From Abelmoschus esculentus (lineage: Eukaryota > Streptophyta > Magnoliopsida > Malvales > Malvaceae), in the NCBI GenBank assembly GCA_035048815.1, contig JAUCBN010000036.1:8318001-8382000 (forward strand): a stretch of DNA of 64,000 nt, given 5' to 3'. This document shows, in pieces, positions 36,036 through 48,135 of this stretch. Below the pieces are notes generated by a model. That model saw only the letters and a list, made by a program, of their open reading frames with translations. It did no database searches and had not been told where the DNA came from. A program made the position numbers and the translations under genes. Position 1 is the first letter of the stretch. Each line of letters opens with the position of its first letter.

Positions 36036-37600
36036 AATTTATATCAAATCAATTTATTTTAGATAATGATCAAAGTAGAGCAAAAAAAAATCAGAACTGA
36101 AGCCACAAGCAAAAGTTAGATATAAGAGAAAAATCAGAGTATTAGAGCAATTATTGGGACATCAAAGATCCAACAACTAAAAAAATTGTGAAGGCCAAAT
36201 ATAAATATTGCAATAAGCTTTTGATTTGCTAATACTGATAACGGTACTTCAAATTTAAAGAAACATTTAGGTCTTGTCCTAAGTATCCTCTAAACGTAGA
36301 TAAAAAGCAAAAGATGATTTCTATTTTTAGGGCTACTTCAACGATACTCCTATTGTTAGTAATTGAGAATTTGATCAAAATTTGTGTAGGCTTGCTCTTG
36401 TAAAAATGGTAATTATTTATGAGCAATCTTTTTCTATAGAAGAGCCTGAAGGGTTTAGATTTTTTATAGTGTTGTCCCTCAATTTCACATTCCTTCACGT
36501 TAAACAGTAGCGAGAGATGTAAAAAAAAATTCACATGTGAGAAGAAAAATTAAATTTTTTTTTAAAAGGTGTAAAATCGAGAATTGCTTTGACAGTTGAT
36601 TGTTGGTCTTCAATTCAAAATTTTAATTATTTGTGCTTGACTGTTCAATTTATTGATGATAATTAAAAGTTATCCAAGCGAATTCTAAATTTTCAATTGA
36701 TGGATAATCATAAAGGTAAAGAGATTGGGAAAGTTGTTGAAACTTATATTCTCCAATAGGAGATTGTGGATAAAACATCATGTTTAACTGTTGATAATGC
36801 AAGCTCAAATGATGTGATGAGATGTTTAAAGATAATTTTTCATAAAAAAATTTATTTTAAAGGGTAATTATTTTCCCATGAGGTGTACTTATCACGTTTT
36901 AAAATTGATTATGAAAGATGGTTTGCATATGGTGAAAGATGCAATAACTAGAATCAGTAATGTCGCTAGATATGTGAGAAGTTCTTCTAAAGCTAAAGTG
37001 TTTGCTCGCTTTTCTATACTTGTGAAAATATCTTGTAAAGATTTTGTATGTCTTGATGTGTCTACAAGATAGAATTCTACATATACCATGCTTGTAACTA
37101 CAATAAAATTTAAGAAAACTTTCAATAGGTATAAGAAAGATGAACCTGATTTTAGTAAGAAACTGAAAGATAAAATTCCTACAAGAATATATTAGAAAAA
37201 TGCCAAAGAATTGGCCATATGTTTGAAACAATTTTATGAGACTACTAAAAGATTATCTGATAGTTTATATGTCACTGTCAATATGTATTTTCATGAAATA
37301 TTGAGTGTGTTTACTTCTCTTTTGGAGTGGAAACGTTTTAATGATCGGATCCTAAAAATGTGGGTATCCAAATGAGAGAAAATTTTGATAAGTGTTATAG
37401 AGATTTTAAAATGACAAATATTATGATGTTAGCTGTAGTGGTTCTTGATCCTCGATATAAGTTAAGATTTGAGAAATTTTCTCTTAGGAAGCTTTTTCTA
37501 CTTGAGTTTACTAAGGTAGTGTCATGTGTGATTATTTATATGATGAGCTTCAAAACTTATATGACTTTTATGGTGTTAGAGTTTCTTCCTTTTTAAAGAA
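36036..37600 (+). pseudogene. hAT transposase pseudogene (SLEEPER-like)
   Basis: Plus-strand fragments in order: BED-finger remnant (KAKYKYCNKLLIC, 36190-36230), LVKMVIIYEQSFSIEEPEGF (36398-36460), CLTVQFIDDN and ILNFQLMDNHKGKEIGK (36630-36740), SCLTVDNASSNDVM (36775-36820), MRCTYHVLKLIMKDGLHMVK (36878-36937), CLDVSTR, which in active copies continues RWNSTY (37050-37080), LAICLKQFYETTKRLSDSLY (37212-37270) and MLAVVVLDPRYKLRFEKFSL (37424-37485). This is the RICESLEEPER/DAYSLEEPER type of hAT transposase. The C-terminal dimerisation domain is missing and the frame breaks more than ten times. No terminal inverted repeats were identified. Confidence 0.85.
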
Positions 37601-38483
37601 TTCTGTTCATAATTGTAAATTACATGAGATGAGTGATCTGATGAGGCCGAGACTGAGATTGATTCTTATTTTTAAGAACCGAGAGTTATCGAGACTGTGA
37701 CGAATTCTGATCAAATTGATTGAATAATCGGTCTTGCCCACCCTACCATCACCCACGATTAATCCAAGAGAGCTTTTTGCCTATCGCGTGAAACTCACGT
37801 GCGGGTCATTCGAGATCCATCTTCTTCTATGCAAGCATTCTTGGTCATCCATTCCATGCACAAACTTAATCGTTGGATCGTATCTACTTCAACAATAAAA
37901 TATAATATTTCAAATAAAGTTTTTCGCCCTCAGTCACCCCGTATGAAAACAAACAAATAAACAACAAGATATGAGACCACAACACATGCATTTAATGTCT
38001 ATTGATCTTGTAAACAAAAAGAAAAATCAAAAAACAAATTGGATCAAATATATATGGTAAAGAATCTATATTTTTGTACCAAAAAGATCTTCGGAGGTAT
38101 ATACCTTTTGTGTTACTTTGCAAGCAAAAATAATAATAATATCAAAAATAAAAATAAGAGAAAGGTTAGAGTTACCCTCATCATCGTAAGAGTTTTATAG
38201 GTAATAAACCTTCGTCTTTGATCGAGTAAGGTGAATCAGTGAAAGATTAAACCTTATGCTTTTAAAAGAAGGGTGTCTAAAGGTTTTTTATTTCGAATAA
38301 AAGAAAAGTGGATTGATTTTTTTTAATTTGAAATCATAAAAAAAGTGTTTTGAATTTTAAAATTGGGTTTGAAAGTATTTTATATAAGTGGTCCATGGTT
38401 ATGGGTCGAGATTGGTAGTCGAAGTAGCTTGACCACCATTGAATTTTAGATATGATGACGATTTTCTGGAAATAGGTTAACAA
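37601..38483. other. Non-coding stretch, probable LTR debris
   Basis: No coding similarity. 37700-37900 is richer in G+C (CGTGAAACTCACGTGCGGGT) and could be a promoter part of a lost LTR. Confidence 0.4.
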
Positions 38484-38707
38484 TGTTAACCAGTAAAAAA
38501 CAAAGGATAACATACTGAGATAAAACTCGATTCCATTTATCTGATCTCTGAGAATACAAAAGACTCTTATTTATACAGGTTTTTTACACGTTGATACACT
38601 AGTAACTTTTACAAAGTCAGTTACAACCATATATATATCAGTTAAAACAATCGAAGAAGCTCATGATGCAGATATATTCGCATCTACACACTATCTTTTG
38701 TTTAACA
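38484..38707 (-). repeat. Short copia 3' LTR
   Basis: On the plus strand TGTTAACCAGT to TTGTTTAACA, with inverted ends TGTTAA/TTAACA. It lies directly after the copia pol end on the minus strand. U3/R-like features include ACTCTTATTTATACAGG. Confidence 0.6.
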
Positions 38708-38708
38708 T

Positions 38709-39090
38709 TCATTTTGCTTCCTCAGCTTGTGGGAGAACTTCATGAAAGTTGAACACTGAAAGCTTATTTCTAAGAAGCTCAAATCGCACAAGGGGGAGTG
38801 GTTTGATTAGCGTATCAGTAATTTGACAATCTGCTGAGACGTGATTAACTTGAATTTCATTGGATGATACTTTATCTCGAATAAAATGTAGGTCCAGTTC
38901 AAACTGCTTGGTTTTGGCATACAACACAGAGTTAGCTGCCATGGCAATAGCACTCCTGTCATCACACTAAACACGAGGACACTCAATCATTCTTATTCTT
39001 ATTTCTTGCAGCATGACAGTGATTCATGCAACCTCTGCGGTTGCATCAGTTAGGCTGCGATATTCCGCCTCCGCAGTGGACTTTGAAAGT
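38709..39090 (-). pseudogene. Ty1/copia RNase H end
   Basis: On the minus strand SKSTAEAEYRSLTDATAEVA (39030-39090) is followed after stops by CDDRSAIAMAANS and AKTKQFELDLHFIRDKV, then QVNHVSADCQITDTLIKPLP and FELLRNKLSV. This is the classic end of copia pol, with the acidic residues of RNase H. Integrase and RT are absent; similarity stops at about 39090. Two stops interrupt it. Confidence 0.88.
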
Positions 39091-41145
39091 ACTCTAGTCC
39101 TTTTAAGTCTTTAAACATTTTTGTTGTAATCTTCTTTTGTTTTCATAGCTATCCAATTTCGTCCCTAAATTCTAATGAAATCAGATTTTAAGCAGACATA
39201 TTATCCAATAAATCCCTCCGTCCTACTTTTTTTCACAAACTTCTCCTCCGCATGTTTAAATCACATTGTATTTCCCTATAAGTTTTAATCAATTTTTAAT
39301 TTCATCCCTAATAATGATTTAATTATCTTTCAAGGGTAAAATTAAAGTTCCGGCCCCTCATCCTTGTTATCAGCTTTCAAACAAATCTTTTTCCTTTCAA
39401 TTTTAAACTATTTTCTGACAAAATAATTTCTTTTTGGTCCCTTTTCTTTGTATTTTATTAAATATAGATCCTTTATTTTATGTGATTATGATTAATTTTT
39501 GTTTGTTGGTTCGATATATGTTCTTTATCCTTTGATATTGATACGTTCTTATTGTTCATACGAGTTATTTGTTCATAGAAGTACCCCTATACATGTTTTA
39601 GTCTTCTTTATGTTTGTATGTATAATATGTAATATATAACTTTGTTTATATAGCATATTGTACAGTTTAGTTTTTAACCTAATGCATATATTAATATATA
39701 ATATGATAAATATGCTTGTTTTACTTGTAATATAACTTTGTGTTTTGGTTCCTAATATCCATATATTTTATAATTTGTTCTTTTTATGTTGCTATCATGT
39801 ATATGTATTATACTTTGGTATGTTTCATATGTAGTATATTAGTATGAGAATTTCATGTGTGTCATTTCGTATATATACATGTTATATGTATATGTTTTTT
39901 CATTGTTATGTGTAATAGATTGTAAAGTTCTAATATGTATGTTATGTAGGTTGTGTATTGTTTTTTATTTTAGTTGTATTTTGGCTTCTTATTCTGTGTA
40001 TTTAAATATGTATATTATGTATTTAATAAATTATACATAATATGCTTTTATTTTTGTTAATATTCTTCTATTTCTTTTGTTTTTGCCATGATTACATATC
40101 AAATATAATCAATTTTAATGTGATACATTTTTATTCGCAAGTAAACGGGTTAGCATCAAACGTAGTGGTAGTTTGATTATTTACTCTTGAATAATAAATT
40201 CTTTAAAATATACTCACATATATAATCAAATTTTAATTTATAAATTTTGATATTAATAAAGCGATAATTATTAGGCACCGATTTTGAGTAGTGTGAGAGT
40301 TCTTAGGGGTGTTCAAAACTTCGGTTAACTGAATCAACCGTTTGAACCAAAGTTTTTTTCGATTAATATGTCGGTTAATTTTAGATTTGATTGGTTAACA
40401 CCTTAACGGTTAATAATTTTTTTAAACTTATATTATCAGTTAATTCATGTCAAAATCGATTAATTACCCGAATTAACCAAAATTTGTATGTATTATATAT
40501 TTTATATTTTTATATTTATTTTTGGTCATTATACTTTTAAAAATTATAAAATGATCCTTAAACTTTATAAAATTAGCATAAAGTGATCATTAAATTTATT
40601 AGATTATAAAAAAATATTAAATTTTTTAATAATTTTTAATAATTTATAACTTGCAATGAATCAAAGATTATTTTGTAATAATTAAATAAGGTTAATGGTT
40701 TTTTTATAATTTTTAAAAACTCAGCGGTTAAAAATTCTTTTTAACATAGTTTAGTGTTCATTTGTGTAATTTATCCAATTTGTTTTTAAAAAGTTCGGTC
40801 AGTCGAGTTAACCAATTAGATTAACTAAATTTTTTTATGTTCAGCTAAATATTTTAAAATTTTTTAATTTTTTAATCATTAATTTTATTGGCGATAAACT
40901 CGATTATTTTTCATTTCTGTATAAATAATAAGCTTTAGTTAGCTTTAGCAATTATAACGGAAAAATAGAACAATTAGTTTTGTTCCCTTTTACTTTGTTA
41001 TAAAAATATATTAAAAATCCAAAAAAAAAAAACTATATATTCATTAACTTATTTTACTACTAAATTTAAAAATTCCATCAAAAATATTTTAAAAATATTA
41101 TATCGATAAACTATTATAGCTATATTTCGTTATCATTTCTTTTAT
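39091..41145. other. AT/pyrimidine-rich stretch with a dispersed repeat module
   Basis: 39100-39480 is a pyrimidine-rich track resembling 48760-49200. 40130-40290 is the second copy of the module also at 17580 and 49390. 40300-40920 contains a TTCGGTTAACTGAATCAACC element start and A/T-rich filler. No gene. Confidence 0.45.
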
Positions 41146-41154
41146 TTTTGCTTA

Positions 41155-41898
41155 GGCATAAAGATAATGTTAACCCTTAACGTTTATAATTTTTTTCGTT
41201 TAGGCCTTTATTTATTTTTTGAGATAAATTTTACCCTTAACCTATATCTTTTTAACAAATACCTTATTTTTTAACTATTATGATAATTAGACCGTTAAAA
41301 ATTTAATAATGATGACATGTCATATGGATATGATAATATATTTTAAATGACATGGCATCTAACCTATCAAATATATATATATATGAAATATAATTTTATT
41401 CTAATAAAAGAATATAAAATAATTAAAATTCAAATAAAATATTAAAAATTAATTAATTCTAAAATAAAAGGCTATTAAACATTCTCAACCATGTTCTATC
41501 TTAAAAAAATATGAATACAGTTCAAAATTAATTAATATTTTAGGTAGGATTTTAATTCTATCGTAGTTAGGGTTAAAAATGTTTAATAGTATTTTATTTT
41601 AGAATTAATTAATTTTTTAATATTTTATTTGAATTTTATTTTTTATATTTTATATTAGAATAAAATTATATTATATATATGTATTTGATAGGTTAGATGT
41701 CATTTTATTTAAAATATATTATTATATGCATAGAACATGTCATCATTGTTAGATTTTTAACGGTCCAGTTATCATGGTATTAAAAAATAAACTATTTGTC
41801 AAAAAGATATAGGCTGAGGGCTAAATTTATCCTAAAAAAAGAATAAGAGCCAAAATGACAAAAATTATAAACGTTAGGGTTAAAATTATCTTTATGTC
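41155..41898. mobile_element. Mutator-type foldback MITE with 9-bp target duplication
   Basis: A 744-bp element starting GGCATAAAGATAA and ending TTATCTTTATGTC. The two arms (41155-about 41500 and about 41565-41898) are inverted copies, separated by about 65 bases. The 9-bp duplication TTTTGCTTA lies at 41146-41154 and 41899-41907. Very long TIRs and a 9-bp duplication are Mutator features. There is no coding capacity. Confidence 0.88.
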
Positions 41899-42068
41899 TT
41901 TTGCTTATCGTTATAATTTAGCTTATTATTAAAAAAATCCAAAAATATTTTATTTACCGATTTTTTTTTTTAATATTATTATCATTATGTTCTCTTTTAT
42001 TGTCATTATCTTTTCTAAATAAAAAGTTAAAAAAATATAGGTATGTTAAGAGCTTTTAATGTAAAAGA

Positions 42069-42070
<2 letters not shown>

Positions 42071-42107
<37 letters not shown>
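42071..42107 (+). repeat. (TTA)n microsatellite
   Basis: About twelve uninterrupted TTA units. Confidence 0.95.
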
Positions 42108-42111
<4 letters not shown>

Positions 42112-42289
42112 TAACTAGTTGTTTAATCATAATATATATTATTTTTGTTTTATTAATAGTAATATATATTAATCTTTTTGATGTTTTAATATCTATCTTG
42201 AATATTTATTGCTATTATTATTAAATATTAAATATATTAGTATTATAAAAAGAAAAATAAATAAACAATAATTACATAAAATAGCCCAT

Positions 42290-43052
42290 TAAATAAAAGC
42301 TGTCCAATATATTAATAACATCCTAAATTTATAAATAAATCCAATCCATACAAGCCCAGACCGTTTAATAACAGTCAATTAAAATTAAGTTAACCCAATT
42401 CGGGTCCAATCTTAGCCCTAAACCCGATGACCCTCAAAAAACTTTATATAATACCATCTCTTGTCATCTACGCAGCTGCAGGAGGACTGTTGGATCAAAC
42501 TTTGATCTAACAATCACGATCAAAGCTGAAGGAAATGTCTGGAAGCCACACGCGCGCATGCGCGGTGTTTCGTTATCTTCACGTGCACATGTGATGCACT
42601 CGTGCCCTTTCCTCTACCTAGATGACTCCTCGACTCCTCTCGTCGTCCATCATCGGTCATGTCTCCGATGATCTTCCGACAGTCATCTCACACAACAAAC
42701 AAAAAGAAACTTTAGAATCGTACAAGAATAACGCCAAAAAAATTATATCCAAATTCCAATACAATATCAGAGATTTACAGAGCTAAATCAAACAAAATTC
42801 CAGCCAAAGAACCAATGGGAACATATATATGCTTTTGTTTTACTCACGTCGGAATATTTCCGTCCGGTGATAAATTCAAGGTCGTCGAGCCATCAGGATG
42901 AATCAGGTACTGAAGAATTCAAAAGGATTCTTTCTTATTTGATTATTCTCTTTCTCAAAATAAAAGATTTTGGATTTTGCTTTGGAATAAAAAAGAAGAG
43001 ATTACTTTTGGATTCTGGTTTTGAAAGCCAAGAGAAAGGGGTTTCTTTCGGT
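42290..43052. other. Probable LTR-like sequence flanking the MULE
   Basis: A TATA box (TTATATAATACC near 42446) precedes a GC-rich stretch with the self-complementary run CGCGCGCATGCGCG (42551-42564). The sequence resumes at 48478, to about 48690, after the MULE. No coding similarity; the frame at 42867-43124 runs into the MULE TIR and is not a gene. Confidence 0.4.
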
Positions 43053-43062
43053 GTTAAAGGAC

Positions 43063-43394
43063 GGCAAAATCTCTTAAATATTGAGGAAAAAAAGTTTATT
43101 TCCAAATATATTGATTGTGTCTAAATATTTCTAAATGTATGGAGAAAACAACAGTGAAAGTGAAGTCGGGCTTAAGAGAACCCGACTTTAAACAGTTGTT
43201 ATCCGAAATTGAAAAAAAAATAAAAAAAAACGAAAGACGAAGTCAGGAGAGTCCGACTTTGAACAGTGATGTTACTGTTTGAAGTCGGGCTCAGTTGAAC
43301 CCGTCTCCCTTGGTGTAGACGATGCGTTTCAGATGGCAGGGAGTGCAGATGCAGGCGGGGTGGGTGGGTGGGGGTGGCAGGCTGGTTAGTCATA
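43063..43394 (+). repeat. Left TIR of the MULE
   Basis: 332 bp. It holds nested short palindromes: GAAGTCGGGCTTAAGAGAAC followed by CCGACTT (43171 on), a second divergent unit at 43249, and GAAGTCGGGCTCAGTTGAAC at 43280. Similarity to the right TIR ends near GTTAGTCATA. Confidence 0.92.
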
Positions 43395-43504
43395 AGGTGG
43401 TAGGGAGGTGTAAGCTTTTTTTTGAAAATTTTATACGGTAGTGTGAAAAATTAATTTAGGGTATTTTTGGAATAAAAAATTGGTGGGAAGAAGAAAAATT
43501 TGGT

Positions 43505-43513
43505 TATAAATAG
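43505..43513 (+). promoter_or_regulatory. TATA box of the PMD gene
   Basis: TATAAATAG lies 110 bases inside the left TIR. The first exon would follow, with a likely 5'-UTR donor GTAAGTATTT near 43578. Confidence 0.55.
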
Positions 43514-43639
43514 ATGAGAATGTTAGATAATTTTGAGATTTATAGAGTTGAAAGTGTTAGAAGAAGTTTGAAATTTGTAAGTATTTAATTTATTTTTATT
43601 ATTTAATGTTATTGTTTTTATTTTAAGTTGATAGAAAAA

Positions 43640-44350
43640 TTTAGTTTAGTTTAATTTTTTTATATTCTGTAATTTTATATTTTTTGTTTATAATTTTTTG
43701 AATTATTTTATTTTATTATGGTTAAAATATTAAATTATTTAGTGATAGTGTAAGTTGATAATTTTTTAAATTATTTATGATAGTTTAGTTTAGTTTAGTT
43801 TGGTTTTAGTTGAATTATTTTATGATATTATAACTTGATATATTTTTATTTTGTTTTGATAGTTAAATTTGTTAGATTATATAGTGATATTTTAGTTTAT
43901 TCCTCAAATTTTTTAAGTATTTTTTTATTCTGTAAATTTATATATTTTTTAATTATTTGATGATATATTTTAGTTTAGTTGAATTATTTTATGATAGTGT
44001 AAGGTAGTAATTTTTTAATTATTTTATGATAATTTATTTTAGTTTATTAGCTTAGTTTATTTTAGTTTGGTTTGGTTATAGTTGAATTATTTTATTATAT
44101 TGTAAGTTGATTTTTTTTTTTATTTTGGCCGTTTAGTTTAGTTTGATAAATTTTAAGTATATTTTTTATATTTTATTTTAGTTTGGTTTTGTTTAGTTTA
44201 GTTTACTTTGGATTATTTTATGATATTGTAAGTTGATATTTTTTTAGTTTATTTTGATAGTTTAGTTTAGTTGAATTATTTTATGATATTGTAAGTTCAT
44301 AGTTTTTAATTATTTTTATGATAGTTTAAGTTCATAGTTTTTAATTATTT
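43640..44350 (+). repeat. Degenerate tandem repeats in the 5'-UTR intron of the PMD gene
   Basis: Five or six loose copies of a unit built on TTGAATTATTTTATGATATT, then TGTAAGTTGATA, and runs of TTTAGTTTAG. Spacing is about 60-130 bases. Confidence 0.7.
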
Positions 44351-44379
44351 TTATGTTTTTTGTTTAAAATTTTTACAGG

Positions 44380-45250
44380 ATGGCTGAGCAAACTCCACTA
44401 TTGTATTTAGATGATCGACACACTTCTAGCCTTACGGTTTCTGAACCGGTATATTTTTTTTATATAATTTATGTTTTAAATTTGTAATTTGTTAATTAAT
44501 CATGTTATATTTTTTTTATTGTAGGATACAACTGAAACATTTAGACATCATCGTTGTATTATGAAAACTCCACTCGATAATAGGATTTTGAATTTCTTAC
44601 ATAGCAGTGGTTTTTATTATGCTACGTTTCTTCGTGGGTATAAGTTGGTACCAGGCTTAGTAACTACTTTAATCGAGCGGTTGAGACCTGAGACTCACAC
44701 TTTCCACATGCCTTGTGGAGAATGCTCAATCACTTTAGAAGATGTAGTTTACCTGATAGGAGTCCCGGTCAATGGGAGACCTGTGATTGAGCGTAGTGAA
44801 GGGTCCACTGCTTCCATTTGTGAGAGGTACCTTGGAAAAGTCCCATATGGAAATAACGTCAAAGGTTCTCGGGTTAAATTAAGTTGGTTAGAGAGTGAGT
44901 TTGAATTGAATGATTATAGCCTGATAGAAGAGATTTATCAGGTTAGTCGAGCGTATATTCTGCAATTGATTGGTGGTATACTACTTCCTGATAAATCTGG
45001 AAATTTAGTTAGTGTTCGATACCTTAAATTTTTTAGTACACCTTGGTCTGGAGGTGAATATAGTTGGGGATCCGCCATTTCAGCGTGTTTGTATCGTGAG
45101 TTATGCAAAGGAGCTTTACTAGAAAAAGGGAAGAGAGTCGGCGGTATTGGCGGTTGTCTTTTGTTACTACAGGCTTGGGCTTGGCAACGACTGTCATTCT
45201 TCACTCTAGTTAGTCGAACTACTAAACAGTTTCCGCTCTGTGCGAGATAA
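44380..45250 (+). CDS. Plant mobile domain (PMD) protein encoded within the MULE
   Basis: Exon 1 is 44380-44448 (MAEQTPLLYLDDRHTSSLTV...), preceded by an intron acceptor TTTTTACAG. An intron at 44449-44524 has GT/AG ends, and exon 2 (44525 on) continues in frame. The core holds YKLVPGLVTTLIERLRPETH, FHMPCGECSITLEDVVYLIG and VPVNGRPV, the signature of the PMD domain found in MAIN/MAIL1 proteins and in transposons. The frame then stops at 45248-45250. PMD proteins usually continue: ...CAR can join WCDENYDTGIAHNNV at 45315 through an AG acceptor, but the donor reads AT instead of GT (45247-45248). The protein is therefore truncated at about 264 residues or the intron is not spliced. Host PMD proteins act in silencing transposons; the role of transposon copies is not established. 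It is convergent with, and almost touches, the transposase gene. Confidence 0.85.
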
Positions 45251-45306
45251 TTTAATTTTTTTAGTTTATTTTTATATTTTATATTTTTATAAATAATTAT
45301 AATTTT

Positions 45307-47644
45307 TCATTTAGGTGGTGCGATGAAAATTATGATACTGGAATAGCACATAATAATGTAAGAGTATGCATGAGGACAAGGGTATCGCCATGCCTGAAAC
45401 GCTCCACAATCACAGTACCTCCGTCGGAAATCAACTCTAAATACATTGGCGTGTGCAGCTTGATTCAAGCGTCTCGGACCAACAACATCAAATGTCTGAT
45501 TCATTCGATCAAAGCTGTGAACTCTCATTGACGTTGCATTCGTCATATTCTCTTGCATTTTCCTCACTAGGTCTGTAGCCCAACTTTGGCCCCTATTGAT
45601 TAATGCCTCAATTTCTTTCCCTTTTACGGTCCAAACTTTAGCCAACCTGTAGTATGTCGCTTTTACAAGGCTTGCAATCGGAAGATGACGTGATCCTTTT
45701 AGTACTCCATTGATGCACTCCACAAGGTTGGTTGTCATTTGGCCGTATCGTCTTCCAGATTCATCGTAACATTGAGCCCATTTTTCCCTTTCGAGACTGT
45801 TTGCCCAATTCCAATGTCGGTCGCTATACCTATTTCGATTTGCCATTTTCCTCTCAAAATCGGGTTGTGTTAGTATATATCCTGTTTGTCACTAATATTG
45901 TTAGTGTACTTATATACAAATAGAATAAAAAAATATAATCAAATATCAGAGACTTACCCATGCTAACAATTTCACTACGAAAGTATGGATTTTTGAATTG
46001 TTCCATACTATTCTTCCTGATATGGCGAACACAGTACGGCGGGTACGCATGAGGAGGTGTCCAACGACTTTCTTCTCGATTAATAGCAGCTTTGATACCT
46101 GTCCCTCGATCAGATATAATACAGACACCATCTTCTCTCACGACATGCTCACATAGATTTGTCAAAAAGAAATTCCAAGCTTCCGCCGACTCTTGCTCCA
46201 TAATTGTGAATGCAATCGGAAATATATTGTTATCACCATCTTGCACAACAGCAATCAACAATATATGAGAGTATCTCCCATATAACCATGTACCATCTAC
46301 TTGGATCATACATTTGCAGTAAGGGAAGCCATCTATGCAAGGCTTGAACGCCCAAAATAGTCGATGGAAAAATTTATAGTCTTGATGAACTTGTCCTTGT
46401 TGGTCATAAGCATCTTTTGTTTGATATCTCATGATGGTGCCTGGGATGAAATGCGTCATTGCAAGCAATAAAGCTGGTAGCTCGTTGTATGACTTATCAT
46501 AATCACCATAAACAGAGTCTAATGCTTTCTCTCTAGCACGCCAACCTTTCTTGTATTTTATTTGATATTGAAATTGTTGAGCAATAGTTGCCTGAATCGT
46601 TGAAACGGGAACCCTTGGATTTATTTCGACCAGATTCTTCACATGGTGGCTTATTACACTCGTATCTAATTTTCGGTGATCTTGTGCAATGGAACTTCGT
46701 AAACATGTATGATCTCCACTATACTTACTGACCTCCCACATATTTGACCGTTTACGTTTGGTAATTCGAACCTTCCAATTGCACTCTTGCCCATACTTGA
46801 CACACTTGGCTAAGAATGTCTTCTGACTGGACTCTACTACAATGTAGTCAACGTGATTCTTGATGCTATACTCTTTCACTGCCAATGTAGCTTGATCCTT
46901 ATCCTCAAATTGAATACCATTCGATAATTCATCCAAGCCAGTATAAGTTAATCGAGAAACATTCGAGAATTCAGCAGCTCTCATAGCATCAAAATCCAAT
47001 GACACCATATAAGTAGGAGGCTCATAACATGTAATATCTCCTGCGGGTGGCACAAATTCTCCCACACCATAATTAGGGGCATTAACAACATCATCCGGAA
47101 ATAAATCATCATCATCAATATCTTCATCCTCGCTAGAATCGTCAAGAGCTTCTCCCCATCGATCGCGTAGGTTGTTCACATTATCTGTTGAAGTGTCAAC
47201 TGAATTAAATTCATTAGCTGTACCACTAGACAACATTGCGAGGAGACTGCCTCCAGGTAGTTCAGTCTCAGTAACGTAATTCATTTGAGAAGATTCTCCA
47301 ATAAAAGTTCTAGAAGGATTCGGAACATCAGAAATCTCCGCAAATAACTCGATATATCGAGTACCTACATATTCATGTTCACCAATCATTATTGCAACAT
47401 CATCTTCATCTTCAAGATTGATTGCACAATATGTTACCGGATTTTCACATGTAAGCCACCGGTAACACAAACCATGAATATCTCTTCTAATCTTTTGAGA
47501 TATTTTCCCCTTCAACTGTCGAAGCGTGATTTTCTTTTCAAATCGCATTTTTGTTGTGTTTTCAGCTTCAAATACAATCCCGACATCCGTTCTCACAATT
47601 TTTCCATTATAATGGATAATTGTCAGAAATTTATTCTGATTCAT
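45307..47644 (-). CDS. MuDR-type MULE transposase, two exons, no visible lesion
   Basis: The ATG at 47642-47644 (MNQNKFLTIIHYNGKIV) is the first ATG; the upstream codon at 47656 is TTG. Exon 1 runs to 45958, the intron is 45882-45957 (GTAAGT donor, ACAAACAG acceptor), and exon 2 is 45881-45307. The splice restores the family motif SMGYILTQPDFERKMANR. The product is about 753 residues. Domains: PB1-like N-terminus (1-100), acidic linker (about 150-200), MuDR/FLYWCH-type zinc finger (C...C...H..C, about 280-320; CVKYGQECNWKVRI), MULE transposase core with Asp at about 449 (QVDGTWLYG), Asp at about 511 (ISDRGTGI) and Glu at about 616 (NLVECING), and SWIM finger at about 720-735 (YCDCGAFQAWRYPCPH). 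It would bind the TIRs and cut the element. No stop or frameshift was seen. Confidence 0.92.
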
Positions 47645-48036
47645 TTTTTGTTTCAAATCAAATTAATAAAATAAATTAATATAAAAAATAAAACATATCA
47701 CATATCAAAGATAAAACAAACTAACATAAAATAAAATAATATACTTAATAAATAAATATAAATAAATATCCAGTTTCGTATATAAATAACTTCAATTTCA
47801 CTAGCTTCATAAATTATATAAACTTAAAATTATTCATAAAATTTTAACATAATGAACTCTATGAACTATAAATTAAAAAATATATCTAGAAAAAAAATAA
47901 CAGTAAAAAATTAACAATTACCTGAAACAAAGCTTTAAATTTCTTCTGCTTACTCCCTCTCAATTTTTTTCATACACACTCTCAACTTCCAACAACAACC
48001 TTTTACACTCTTTGAGATTTTACACTGACCATTGGT

Positions 48037-48047
48037 ATTTATATATA
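48037..48047 (-). promoter_or_regulatory. TATA box of the transposase gene
   Basis: On the minus strand TATATATAAATACC lies about 90 bases inside the right TIR and about 400 bases before the transposase ATG. Confidence 0.5.
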
Positions 48048-48135
48048 CCAAATAAATTCAGATTTTTTAATCCTATTTACATCTAAATAACCCGTGACTA
48101 CCCCTCTGAAATACTACACCCCTACCCCTGCACCC

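Noticed and set aside
39855..40040. Short hydrophobic plus ORF
   Set aside because: AT-rich composition artefact in intergenic DNA, with no start context or similarity.
43199..43393. Minus-strand ORF in the left TIR almost identical to the plus-strand ORF at 48138-48434
   Set aside because: Both lie entirely within the MULE TIRs; the identity comes from the inverted repeat, and the content (Pro/His/Thr-rich) is a reading of the TIR, not a gene.
45247..45314. An AT-AC (U12) intron in the PMD gene
   Set aside because: The acceptor is AG, and there is no U12-type ATATCCTT donor; a mutated GT donor is simpler.
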